Assembly: GCA_009787485.1 (NCBI GenBank) | Contig: WQWP01000070.1 | Location: 1 to 12,230, forward strand | DNA: 12,230 bases | Origin: Lentimicrobiaceae bacterium | GTDB lineage: Bacteria > Bacteroidota > Bacteroidia > Bacteroidales > WCHB1-69 | Direction of reading: 5' to 3' | Shown here: one piece after another, positions 4,858 through 12,230 of the stretch | Layout of the letters: every line of letters begins with the position of its first letter | Position numbering within the stretch: the first letter of the stretch is position 1 | Notes under the pieces: generated by a model | What the model was told of the DNA's origin: nothing | Seen by the model: only the letters and a program-made list of their open reading frames with translations | The model's database searches: none | Translations under genes and position numbers: made by a program

Positions 4858-7158
4858 TTACCGCTCCAACGGCACCCTAAACGAAACCTTAAACGCAAAA
4901 TTGTCAATCGTCTTATACTGAGGCTTCGGAAGATAATACGCCCCGTAGCGGACAAATGCGCCTACCCCAAACGAAAGCAAACCTTTAATAACCAATAAAT
5001 CTCCAATCATCAACCCCGATTCGAAATAGCCTTTTTCCATTGTTTTGAAATTGATGCCGATGTGTGATTCGGGCGAGCGAAGTCCGCCAAAACCAATACC
5101 TTGGCAAAAGATGATGCGCGGTGAAAACTTCTTGTTTTGCGTCATCCTTCCAAAATTATGGCGGATGAAAAGCGTTGCATATTTATCCGAAAGAAACTCA
5201 TCGGGTCGCATGGTGCCGAAGTGATCCGCTCCATATAATCCAATGGGAAAATAACCCGCCCGTTGGTTGAGCAATAACGGAGCCGGCAACGGGCGATCTA
5301 TGTACCCTGCAAATAGCGTTAAATTGGTAAAACCTAATATTTTCCAATTTTTTCTGTAGAGCATTTTTAAGTCTATTCTGTTATAGTTAAAATTGCTGTT
5401 AATCATGCCCTTAAATCCTCTGGTATATTGAATGATAAACACCGGATAAGGCGAAACGGAATAGAAGTAATGTTTGCCGGTGCCCCAAAAACGCTCTTTA
5501 AATGCCAGCCGCGCCCCCACTTTTACATGAAAATCATCGAAAGCATAAGGAGCAGGTGTTTCATCTACAAAAGGTTGTTGAAAGCTATAATCGAAAATGG
5601 TTTTATTGGCGCTGTAAAAGGTAGAAAGGTAGCCGGTAAGCCAGCGGGTTAATTTGCTTTGCGCCGTAACGCCCAGCGCATGGCTGCGGTAAAACCGTTG
5701 AAATAGCCACGTTCTGTAAAACTCTCCCGAAAACAGCGTGTAGTCTCTGTCGAAAAAAGCAGTGCCGCCGCTTTCCATCAAATTGGAGTAATATTGAAGA
5801 GCTATCCTGAAATCTCTGGAGCGCATGACATTAAAGCCAATTTCGCCGCCCCATTTCCAAGTTTTATCTTTGAAGCCGTAGCCGAAAAAACCGCCGAAAT
5901 TCACTACTTTACTCAAACGGTCGTTGGTATAAACGCCCAATCCCAAACGCGCAATTTCTACGGAGTTGAAATGAAGAATTTGCTCAAGATCAACATTAAT
6001 GAAGGAAATTGGAACTTTTCCCGTAATCAATATTTGGAGAGATTCTAACCTTCTGTCGAATTTGTATTCCTTTGACAACGAGTCCATAAAGCCTAATGTA
6101 TTCGATTCTTTTTCTGTTAAAGCCGTTGGGCGGTAAGCTTCCAATATTTTTTCCTGTGTTGCCTCATTTTCAAGATCATCCTCAATATCCACCAACCCGA
6201 TGTCACGGTGCCGCACGCGCGTTTCATAATCGATATCGGTAATTCTTTTTTCAAAAAGAAGCACGACTTTCATGCGCGAAGCCTCATCTACTTCTACTCT
6301 TATAGGTCCAATTGCAATGCTGAAGAACTCCACCCGTGAAGACATGTTTTTTAAAAAATAGACCCCATTCGATTGTTTTTCAAATTCTTGTGTCAAATCG
6401 AATGAAAAACCGAGCGCTTTATCAAATGGTGAGACCTCTATTTTGGTAAACGCGTAGTTTTGGGAAGTAATCCATAATCTTCCTGTAAGCGACTTAAAAT
6501 GTGCGCCTTCTTTGGGCTGAAAAGAAATAACAAACAGTGTGTCGTTTTCCCGAGCGGTTTTTTCTTCCAGACGAAAATCGTAAATAGACAGGGCGCCTTT
6601 TGAAAGCGGGCTAACGTAAACACCCTCAAGGATACTTACCTCATCGCTATGATAAAAATTTATTTTTTGCAATTTTGCCAAAAAAATAGAGGCAATCGGA
6701 TCTTTTAATCCTGCGGTACGATGGGCGATTACCTTTTCATAAGTCGTGGCAGGTCTTCTAAAATAATTTTTGGTAACCGTTTCCATAAAAAACATGTGGT
6801 GCGCGTCAAAAAACTCTACCATTTCTACATAATTTGAATCTTTTTTGGTAAGCGGAGCCGCATCAATATCTAAGGAATCTGTTAAATGCAAGGCTCTGCT
6901 TAACAACGCGCTGTCTCTGTCAATATCGCCTGTAACAATCATTTTTTGATACGAAGTATAGGTAAAAAAATCGCTCGCAAATTGTCCGTTTGCATTTCTA
7001 TTTTGAATCACTCTTTTCATGATAGGAATGGCCGGATTGTATTTCGTTTTGATCTCTACTTCATGTAGTTGTCCTCGCAATGTATCTAATGTTTGTGAAT
7101 AGGTCACAAAAAAAAACGGATGTAAAAAAAGCAGAAAAGCAAATATTTTTTTCAACAT
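4858..7158 (-). CDS. DUF5686-type outer-membrane protein
   Basis: I chose the ATG at 7158 (766 aa) because it begins a clean signal peptide (MLKKIFAFLLFLHPFFFVTYSQ is 22 residues, given here as positions 1-22). The frame stays open upstream to 7245, but those 29 residues would overlap the divergent dnaB start and the probable promoter. The early mature part contains NPAIPIMKRVIQNR and then FTYTSYQKM, the characteristic opening of DUF5686 proteins of Bacteroidota. The second half is rich in alternating aromatic and polar residues and ends in AFKVSFRVPLER, as expected for a C-terminal beta-barrel in the outer membrane. Many relatives carry a carboxypeptidase-regulatory-like beta-sandwich before this region; here only about 15 residues separate the signal peptide from the DUF5686 start, so that domain is absent. 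The biochemical role of the family is not established as far as I know. It is divergently transcribed from dnaB. Confidence 0.85.
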   Translation of the reverse strand: MLKKIFAFLLFLHPFFFVTYSQTLDTLRGQLHEVEIKTKYNPAIPIMKRVIQNRNANGQFASDFFTYTSYQKMIVTGDIDRDSALLSRALHLTDSLDIDAAPLTKKDSNYVEMVEFFDAHHMFFMETVTKNYFRRPATTYEKVIAHRTAGLKDPIASIFLAKLQKINFYHSDEVSILEGVYVSPLSKGALSIYDFRLEEKTARENDTLFVISFQPKEGAHFKSLTGRLWITSQNYAFTKIEVSPFDKALGFSFDLTQEFEKQSNGVYFLKNMSSRVEFFSIAIGPIRVEVDEASRMKVVLLFEKRITDIDYETRVRHRDIGLVDIEDDLENEATQEKILEAYRPTALTEKESNTLGFMDSLSKEYKFDRRLESLQILITGKVPISFINVDLEQILHFNSVEIARLGLGVYTNDRLSKVVNFGGFFGYGFKDKTWKWGGEIGFNVMRSRDFRIALQYYSNLMESGGTAFFDRDYTLFSGEFYRTWLFQRFYRSHALGVTAQSKLTRWLTGYLSTFYSANKTIFDYSFQQPFVDETPAPYAFDDFHVKVGARLAFKERFWGTGKHYFYSVSPYPVFIIQYTRGFKGMINSNFNYNRIDLKMLYRKNWKILGFTNLTLFAGYIDRPLPAPLLLNQRAGYFPIGLYGADHFGTMRPDEFLSDKYATLFIRHNFGRMTQNKKFSPRIIFCQGIGFGGLRSPESHIGINFKTMEKGYFESGLMIGDLLVIKGLLSFGVGAFVRYGAYYLPKPQYKTIDNFAFKVSFRVPLER

Positions 7159-7173
7159 ATTAACAAAGACCTG

Positions 7174-7206
7174 CAAAAATATCATTATTCGCTTATTTTT
7201 GGCAAA
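7174..7206 (-). promoter_or_regulatory. Probable Bacteroidota promoter for the DUF5686 gene
   Basis: On the minus strand, TTTG (7206-7203) is followed after 21 nt by TATTTTTG (7181-7174), matching the -33/-7 consensus TTTG...TAnnTTTG. Transcription would start near 7167, only about 10 nt before the ATG at 7158. That short leader is a weakness of the assignment, but it also supports the shorter gene start over 7245. Confidence 0.45.
7194..7201 (+). promoter_or_regulatory. Possible -7 box for dnaB
   Basis: TATTTTTG on the plus strand fits TAnnTTTG exactly and would give a leader of about 30 nt to the ATG at 7239. No TTTG lies about 20 nt upstream, so the -33 element is missing or degenerate. 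The box is in the spacer of the opposing promoter, so the two promoters would overlap. The leader has no clear Shine-Dalgarno site, as is usual in this phylum. Confidence 0.35.
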
Positions 7207-7238
7207 AATTTCAATAAGGCACACTCTTTTTTTAATAT

Positions 7239-8795
7239 ATGGCAAACGAGCATCTTACAGCGAAACGCACCGATCAAAAAATAAATTACAATACGTTGGA
7301 ATCCACTTTGGGGGTTACCGGCAAGCTTACCCCGCAAGCATTAGACTTTGAAATGGCAGTCTTGGGCGCCATTTTGATAAATACGGATGCCGTAGGGCAA
7401 GTGGTGGATTTTCTTTCCCCCAGAATGTTTTACAAAGAAGCGCATTTTCATATTTATAAATCTATTGTGGAGCTCTTTAATAAATCGGAACCGATTGATT
7501 TATTGACGGTAACGGCGCATTTAAGAAAAGACAAGTTGTTAGAATTTGTGGGCGGTCCCTCATATCTGGCTTCCTTAACCAACCGCGTGGCTTCTTCCGC
7601 AAATATTGAGTACCACGCCCGTATCGTGATGGAAAAGTTCGTGTTGCGCGAGTTGATTAATAATTGTAATATTATTATTAAAGACGCTTACGAGGATTCG
7701 AAAGATGTGTTGCAATTGTTAGACAAAGCCGAAACCAATCTCTTTGGCATCATTCAGGAAAATTTCAAACGCGACAGTAAAGAATTGAACATCGTGATGA
7801 AGAAGGCATTAGAGGAGTTGATGGCGATGAAAGATTCTGAGGATAAGTTTCATGGCGTTCCTTGCGGCATTCGGGCGATTGACGAAAAAACGGGCGGCTG
7901 GCAAAAATCGGATCTCATTATCATTGCGGCGCGTCCGGGTATGGGTAAAACATCGTTCGTGCTTTCTATTGCGCGAAATGCTTCTATTGACTATAAACGC
8001 CCCGTTGCATTGTTCTCATTAGAAATGTCTTCCACGCAATTGGTGCACCGTTTGTTTTCCATTGAAACCGGAATCCCCTCCGAGAAAATAGCGAAGGGTA
8101 AACTTTCCGACGATGAATGGCTAATATTAACCAACAAATTAGGTCCCCTTAATAGCGCAAATTTGATTATTGATGACACGCCGGCGTTGTCGGTTTTCGA
8201 TTTAAGAGCGAAATGCAGAAGATTAAAACATCAGCATGATATTCAATTGATTATTGTGGATTATTTGCAATTGATGCAAGGCAGTGTAGAAACCGACAAA
8301 GGCAAAGGCAACCGCGAGCAGGAAATCAGTTACATCTCCCGTTCTTTAAAAGCGTTGGCAAAAGATTTGAACGTTCCGGTCATTGCCTTGTCGCAGCTTT
8401 CGCGGGAAGTGGAAAAGCGCTCCGCTTCCAAGCGTCCGCAGCTGTCCGACTTGCGCGAGTCGGGCTCCATTGAGCAAGACGCCGACTTGGTAATGTTCAT
8501 CTACCGCCCTGAATATTACGGATTAACAACATTTGAGGACGAGGACGTACCTTCGCAAGGTTTAGCCGATATTATGATCCAAAAAAACCGGCACGGACCT
8601 ACCGATAATATCCGCATCCGCTTCCAAAGCCAATACACAAGATTTACCGATCTTGACTTTGGAATGAGCGGCGATTCGTCATTCATGGGCATTACTCCCA
8701 ACCAAAGTTTCGATATTATAGACTCCAGCATGAATGATGATTATCCGGATGATAATCAATCGGGGAATCCGTTGACGGAAGGGATTCCGTATTAA
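7239..8795 (+). CDS. dnaB: Replicative DNA helicase DnaB
   Basis: This 518-aa protein is the ring-shaped hexameric helicase that unwinds DNA at the replication fork and recruits primase. The N-terminal domain (about 31-135) opens with LTPQALDFEMAVLGAIL, the DnaB hallmark, and a linker leads to the RecA-like motor. Walker A is ARPGMGKTS (231-239, Lys237 and Thr238), and Walker B is LIIVDYLQL (337-345, Asp341). The downstream block ALSQLSREVEKR, then LSDLRESGSIEQDADL, is the conserved late helicase region containing the nucleotide-sensing and arginine-finger residues. Length is normal for Bacteroidota DnaB and there is no intein insertion at the Walker A or late-motif sites where DnaB inteins are common. 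The C-terminal tail after about residue 480 is acidic and low in complexity, as in relatives. The gene is transcribed away from the DUF5686 gene and is followed by a 334-nt non-coding gap. Confidence 0.97.
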   Translation: MANEHLTAKRTDQKINYNTLESTLGVTGKLTPQALDFEMAVLGAILINTDAVGQVVDFLSPRMFYKEAHFHIYKSIVELFNKSEPIDLLTVTAHLRKDKLLEFVGGPSYLASLTNRVASSANIEYHARIVMEKFVLRELINNCNIIIKDAYEDSKDVLQLLDKAETNLFGIIQENFKRDSKELNIVMKKALEELMAMKDSEDKFHGVPCGIRAIDEKTGGWQKSDLIIIAARPGMGKTSFVLSIARNASIDYKRPVALFSLEMSSTQLVHRLFSIETGIPSEKIAKGKLSDDEWLILTNKLGPLNSANLIIDDTPALSVFDLRAKCRRLKHQHDIQLIIVDYLQLMQGSVETDKGKGNREQEISYISRSLKALAKDLNVPVIALSQLSREVEKRSASKRPQLSDLRESGSIEQDADLVMFIYRPEYYGLTTFEDEDVPSQGLADIMIQKNRHGPTDNIRIRFQSQYTRFTDLDFGMSGDSSFMGITPNQSFDIIDSSMNDDYPDDNQSGNPLTEGIPY

Positions 8796-8827
8796 GATTT
8801 ATCTACATGCTTTTTCCACCCCCTTAA

Positions 8828-8845
8828 TCCCCCGCCAGCGGGGGA
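8828..8845. terminator. GC-rich hairpin downstream of dnaB
   Basis: TCCCCCGC-CA-GCGGGGGA is a perfect palindrome 33 nt after the dnaB stop codon, preceded by CCCCCTTAA. It could stop dnaB transcription, but no T tract follows it, so it may equally be one of the dispersed C-rich intergenic repeats found in this phylum. Confidence 0.4.
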
Positions 8846-8937
8846 GAATCCGCCCACCAGCCCTCGCATTGTGTGAAGAGATTTTTGGGTGTCTTTCGCA
8901 CAAAACAGGAAGGCAGTGAAAAAAACGCAAATACCTA

Positions 8938-8955
8938 GTACAATTACTGGTAAAT
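8938..8955 (+). repeat. Direct repeat copy 1 upstream of the FISUMP gene
   Basis: GTACAATTACTGGTAAAT recurs at 8970-8987 with one substitution (C to T at the fourth base). The two copies are 32 nt apart start to start, close to three helical turns, so they would lie on the same face of the DNA. Confidence 0.7.
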
Positions 8956-8969
8956 TTCCCAAAAACCCC

Positions 8970-8987
8970 GTATAATTACTGGTAAAT
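8970..8987 (+). repeat. Direct repeat copy 2 upstream of the FISUMP gene, candidate operator
   Basis: GTATAATTACTGGTAAAT is the second copy. It ends 17 nt before the TAATTTTG box at 9005, which puts it at about -49 to -32 of the predicted start, where an activator or a sigma factor replacing the missing -33 box could bind. The regulatory role is inferred from position and duplication only. Confidence 0.6.
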
Positions 8988-9004
8988 CTTATTATTATTT
9001 CCCC

Positions 9005-9012
9005 TAATTTTG
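9005..9012 (+). promoter_or_regulatory. Probable -7 box of the FISUMP gene promoter
   Basis: TAATTTTG matches TAnnTTTG exactly. Transcription would begin near 9019, giving a leader of about 111 nt. No TTTG is found at the -33 position; direct-repeat copy 2 covers that position instead, which suggests a promoter dependent on an activator. Confidence 0.45.
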
Positions 9013-9129
9013 CCGCGCGATTTTTATCTATTATACTATTTGTTACTTTATAAATAATACAACATACTAATGTGCAACAATTTACTAATCACTATCCACT
9101 AAAAAAACTATTAACCAAAATATAATATT

Positions 9130-12100
9130 ATGAAAAAGACTCTTTATTTTTTAACAGCAATCATGCTATTAAGCGTAACAAGCGCGTTGGCACAGCCCTA
9201 TCCGAAAATTTGTCCGGATGATAAATATGACAATGTCAATAATCTTACTTACAATGTGGTAGAATTAGAGGGCCTGTGTTGGACAAAAGAGAACCTGCGC
9301 GGCACCCTGTATGCACACGGCGGCGATATACCGTTTGCCAAAACATATATTTACATGGGAGTTCCAATGGATTCGGAAATATTCGGTTTATTATACACTT
9401 GGTACTCTGCCACCGGCGTTCTTGAGGATTTTACTGCTGAAATAACCTGCAATATGCAGGGAATTTGTCCAATGGGTTGGCGGCTTCCCACTCAAGCCGA
9501 GTGGCACACGTTGCGAGCCTATTCTGCCCAACAATTAATGAGCTCGGAGCACTGGCTTGATTTCCCGGGCGATGGCAAAGAAGAATCCGGCTTCAGCGCC
9601 ATTCCGGCAGGCTGGTACAACAGTACCTTAAACAGATATCAAGACTTGTATGGCTTTGCCGGTTGGTGGGCAAGCAATACCCCCGCCGGAGATAACGCCT
9701 ACTACTTTTACTTGACCTATTATTGTGATGAACTCAGGAGCGATTTAACGAATAAGATGAATGCGATGAGCGTGCGCTGCGTAATGTGCCCCGATTATGA
9801 AATTACAGGCTACACACCCGCCTCGAAAGAAGTGAACATCATAGGGGCTGCGCCACTAACAACCACACTCACGGTAACCCCCAATACTGATCCAAAGCTC
9901 TTTACTTATCAATGGTACAACAGTTTGGGAATTATTGACGGAGCAACCGCCCAAAGTTACGTAGCAAGTGTTTCAGACACATACTATTGCGTGCTGTCTC
10001 CCACTTCCGGCTGTCCCGAAATTATTTCTGAGGACTTTACGGTAAGCATCATCACCATTAACTTAACATCTGCCGGCACGGAAAACAGAGAGCCTTGTAT
10101 AAACACGCTGCTTGCCCCTATTACTTTTGCCGTTATCGGCGCTACCGGCGCTTCTGTTTCCGATTTGCCCGACGATGTAAGCTACACCTTCTCTGCCAAC
10201 ACGCTCACTATCAGCGGAACAGCTACAGAGCTCGGCGTATTTAATTATGCGGTAACACTAACCGACGGCATTAACAACAGCGGCGTTGGCGCTACCGGAA
10301 CAATTACGGTAACACCGGATATGATTGCAGGCGATGCTTCTTCCACACCAGCACTGGGCGTAGGCACGGTGCTAACCGCTATTACCCATGCCACTACCGG
10401 AGCTACCGGCATTGGCGCTGCCACCGATTTGCCAACAGGCGTTTCAGCAACTTGGGCAGACAATACCATCACCATTAGCGGTACACCTACCGCGTTGGGT
10501 ATTTTTAACTATACCATTCCATTAACCGGCGGCTGTGGCACGGCAAATGCCACCGGTACGATTACCGTAGCGCCAATGGATGAACTTTCTTCCTATAATG
10601 GCGTACCCTGTGGCGCCTTCATTGCCCCCGGCGAATGGAGAACGTTTATGTGCCGCAATTTGGGCGCTGATCCTACTGCAGATCCTTTTATCCCTTCTTT
10701 TGCTATAAACGGCGATTATTACCAATGGGGACAACCCACGCCTGCGGGTACCCGCGATGGTATTATCGGCACATGGGGCGATACTTATAATGTATCACTT
10801 TTTTACGGCGATAACAACAGTGCCAATACAGACGCAAAAGTAAAAAGCGCCACCGATCCCTGCCCTGCGGGTTACCGTGTACCTACTTACGATGAATGGC
10901 AGGGTGTGTGTAACACGACCCTTAATCCCAGAACCAACCATGGTACTTGGAGTTTAGGTGAATGGAGCGGCGCTAAGTTTGGCGACAACCTCTTTTTGCC
11001 TGCTGCCGGCTACCGCTACGCCATCGCTGGCGCGCTGGACGACGTTGGTACGGCCGGCAGCTATTGGAGCTCGCTGAGGGGCGCTTACAACATGTACTTC
11101 AACAGCACAGTCGCACGCGTGAACAGCAGCAGCCGTGCAAACGGGCAGACGGTACGCTGTATCGCCGACCCCACCCTCCTTAACTTAGGCGCCTGCTCCT
11201 TAACCTCCGGCGATGAAAACCTCGCCGTGTGTCAGGGCACTGCTATTACGAATATTGTTTATGCTATTACGGACGCTACCGATGCTTCGGTTGTTGGCTT
11301 GCCAACAGGGGTAACGGGCGCTTATGTCGGCGGTAACGTTACCATTAGCGGAACGCCTACCGTAACAGGAACTTTTAATTATACGGTGAAACTGAGTGAT
11401 GGGACGAATTGGGAGGGATGTACGAGTGGGACGATAACGGTAAGTATTCCTTGCGCTGCCGGTACTTTCCCTGCTACTGTCGGATCATCATTTGTGGATA
11501 TTACTGTTGATGTGGATATGATTGGTAGTATTCCTGTGGGTTCTACCTCGCCAACCACCACTACAACGCTTCGTTTCCTCACTTACAATTTAGGCGCCAA
11601 TCCTGCCATAAGTGTGAAAGACCAGATGAGATATTTTCCTGTTGACCCTCAAGACATCACTGTTTATGGCGGTTTCTATCAATGGGGTCGTAAAAATATT
11701 GACCATACCTTCCGTTGTAACCCTGATCCGGATGTTGCTACAGATCCGCGTTTTACGCAAACCATTGTAACCGACCTTTCGAACGATCCGGGGCAATTTG
11801 TTTATGGTGGTCCAGGATCTCCCATTGCCGGTAATTCTTACAATTGGTACACGCACACTGCCGCCAGTTCTCTTTGGGGCAACGGGGGCGGTTTGGCTAC
11901 TCAGGCTAATACTACTTATACTGCCGGTCAAAATACAGAGAATCCGTGTCCTGCCGGCTACCGTGTTCCTACGCAGCACGAATGGGCATTGTTGGGTCAA
12001 GAGGGTGGCAGTTCTGCAACTACAACCGATGATAGCTTTGTTACTACCGGTAATATTGCTACACTTGCACGCAGTGGTTTATATTGGGTAAAGGTTGTTA

Positions 12101-12230
12101 GCGGACGTGCGAGCTTCGCATTTACTACCACAGGCAATCCTATGTGCGGTTATGCCCTGTATAATAAAACGGAGTGGGAAGGCGCCGCTACCGGTTATCA
12201 AGACGGGTCTCTTGACTTGTTCGATGCTGC
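9130..12230 (+). CDS. Giant secreted multi-module FISUMP/Ig-like surface protein (3' end outside the window)
   Basis: A single frame runs from ATG 9130 to the window edge without a stop: 1033 codons, incomplete at the C-terminus. Residues 1-21 are a signal peptide (cleavage at SALA-Q). Three FISUMP modules (Fibrobacter succinogenes major paralogous domain) follow. Module 1 (about 27-217) has CPMGWRLPTQAEW at 113-125 and SVRC at 214-217. Module 2 (about 490-677) has CRNLGAD at 508-514, CPAGYRVPTYDEW at 578-590, YWSSL at 645-649 and TVRC at 674-677. Module 3 (about 810 onward) has LTYNLGAN at 817-824 and CPAGYRVPTQHEW at 940-952. Between modules 1 and 2 lie an Ig-like segment (FTYQWYNS, then DTYYCVL) and two repeats centred on TISGTATELGVFNYAV (360-375) and TISGTPTALGIFNYTI (448-463). 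A third, TISGTPTVTGTFNYTV (738-753), separates modules 2 and 3. The molecular role of FISUMP domains is poorly defined; an adhesin or surface protein is inferred. A sorting signal, if any, would lie outside the window. Confidence 0.92.
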   Translation, partial: MKKTLYFLTAIMLLSVTSALAQPYPKICPDDKYDNVNNLTYNVVELEGLCWTKENLRGTLYAHGGDIPFAKTYIYMGVPMDSEIFGLLYTWYSATGVLEDFTAEITCNMQGICPMGWRLPTQAEWHTLRAYSAQQLMSSEHWLDFPGDGKEESGFSAIPAGWYNSTLNRYQDLYGFAGWWASNTPAGDNAYYFYLTYYCDELRSDLTNKMNAMSVRCVMCPDYEITGYTPASKEVNIIGAAPLTTTLTVTPNTDPKLFTYQWYNSLGIIDGATAQSYVASVSDTYYCVLSPTSGCPEIISEDFTVSIITINLTSAGTENREPCINTLLAPITFAVIGATGASVSDLPDDVSYTFSANTLTISGTATELGVFNYAVTLTDGINNSGVGATGTITVTPDMIAGDASSTPALGVGTVLTAITHATTGATGIGAATDLPTGVSATWADNTITISGTPTALGIFNYTIPLTGGCGTANATGTITVAPMDELSSYNGVPCGAFIAPGEWRTFMCRNLGADPTADPFIPSFAINGDYYQWGQPTPAGTRDGIIGTWGDTYNVSLFYGDNNSANTDAKVKSATDPCPAGYRVPTYDEWQGVCNTTLNPRTNHGTWSLGEWSGAKFGDNLFLPAAGYRYAIAGALDDVGTAGSYWSSLRGAYNMYFNSTVARVNSSSRANGQTVRCIADPTLLNLGACSLTSGDENLAVCQGTAITNIVYAITDATDASVVGLPTGVTGAYVGGNVTISGTPTVTGTFNYTVKLSDGTNWEGCTSGTITVSIPCAAGTFPATVGSSFVDITVDVDMIGSIPVGSTSPTTTTTLRFLTYNLGANPAISVKDQMRYFPVDPQDITVYGGFYQWGRKNIDHTFRCNPDPDVATDPRFTQTIVTDLSNDPGQFVYGGPGSPIAGNSYNWYTHTAASSLWGNGGGLATQANTTYTAGQNTENPCPAGYRVPTQHEWALLGQEGGSSATTTDDSFVTTGNIATLARSGLYWVKVVSGRASFAFTTTGNPMCGYALYNKTEWEGAATGYQDGSLDLFDA

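Larger units (their letters stand above)
8796..9129. other. Intergenic region between dnaB and the FISUMP gene
   Basis: This 334-nt gap has no gene that I can support. It contains, in order, a GC-rich hairpin (8828-8845), an 18-nt direct repeat pair (8938-8987), a -7 type promoter box (9005-9012) and a leader of about 110 nt that is very A-rich just before the ATG at 9130. The long A/T-rich leader with no Shine-Dalgarno sequence is typical for highly expressed Bacteroidota surface genes. Confidence 0.6.

Noticed and set aside
7159..7245. 29-residue N-terminal extension of the DUF5686 gene from ATG 7245
   Set aside because: It would precede the signal peptide, overlap the divergent dnaB start and run through the likely promoter; the ATG at 7158 starts a clean signal peptide.
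7926..7955. Intein or insertion at the DnaB Walker A site
   Set aside because: The motif ARPGMGKTS is continuous and the protein length is normal, so no intein is present.
8938..8987. Possible CRISPR or tandem array because of repeats with a 32-nt period
   Set aside because: Only two 18-nt copies with a 14-nt gap, no further units and no cas genes; a regulatory site fits better.
10245..12000. Antisense ORFs within the FISUMP gene (10245-10475, 10522-10734, 11379-11582, 11590-12000 minus) and 11798-12091 plus
   Set aside because: They are shadows of a continuous, domain-rich frame on the plus strand; their peptides are low in complexity and match no family I recognise.

Overview
The window looks like chromosomal DNA of a member of the Bacteroidota (order not resolved). 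The evidence is the gene content: a class A penicillin-binding protein, a DUF5686-type outer-membrane protein, a DnaB helicase and a very long FISUMP-domain surface protein. Leaders are A/T-rich without clear Shine-Dalgarno sites, several boxes match the Bacteroidota -7 consensus TAnnTTTG, and the dispersed palindromic repeats are of a kind I recall from this phylum. No rRNA, tRNA, CRISPR array, transposase or integrase was seen.

Layout. 1-145 is A/T-rich 3' flank with nothing recognisable. 146-2440 (minus) is a complete bifunctional PBP1A. 2441-2732 is intergenic and holds one copy (2527-2597) of a 71-nt two-hairpin repeat. 2733-4027 (plus) is a very A/T-rich pair: a 42-codon secreted mini-ORF whose stop overlaps (TAATG) the start of a 388-aa secreted protein of the EreA/ChaN/TraB (Tiki) type. 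4028-4458 is a dense cluster of hairpins. It contains a second, inverted copy of the 71-nt repeat (4087-4157) and a 44-bp near-perfect inverted repeat (4230-4273 with 4374-4417) enclosing two further hairpins. 4459-4768 (minus) holds an intact VapB-like antitoxin followed by only the C-terminal third of its VapC/PIN toxin. 4858-7158 (minus) is the DUF5686 outer-membrane protein. A short divergent promoter region separates it from dnaB (7239-8795, plus). 8796-9129 carries a GC-rich hairpin, a pair of 18-nt direct repeats 32 nt apart and a promoter-like box. From 9130 to the window end one uninterrupted reading frame of at least 1033 codons encodes a secreted protein with three FISUMP modules alternating with Ig-like modules.

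How it fits together. PBP1A and DnaB are housekeeping genes; the material between and after them is accessory. The most distinctive observations are the mirrored 71-nt repeats bracketing the A/T-rich secreted-protein cassette, the large structured palindrome with a compensatory change between its flanking hairpins, the toxin deletion that leaves an orphan antitoxin, the direct repeats immediately upstream of the probable FISUMP promoter, and the giant multi-FISUMP gene itself. No complete new defence or mobile system could be demonstrated; the repeat-bracketed cassette is the best candidate for something undescribed.
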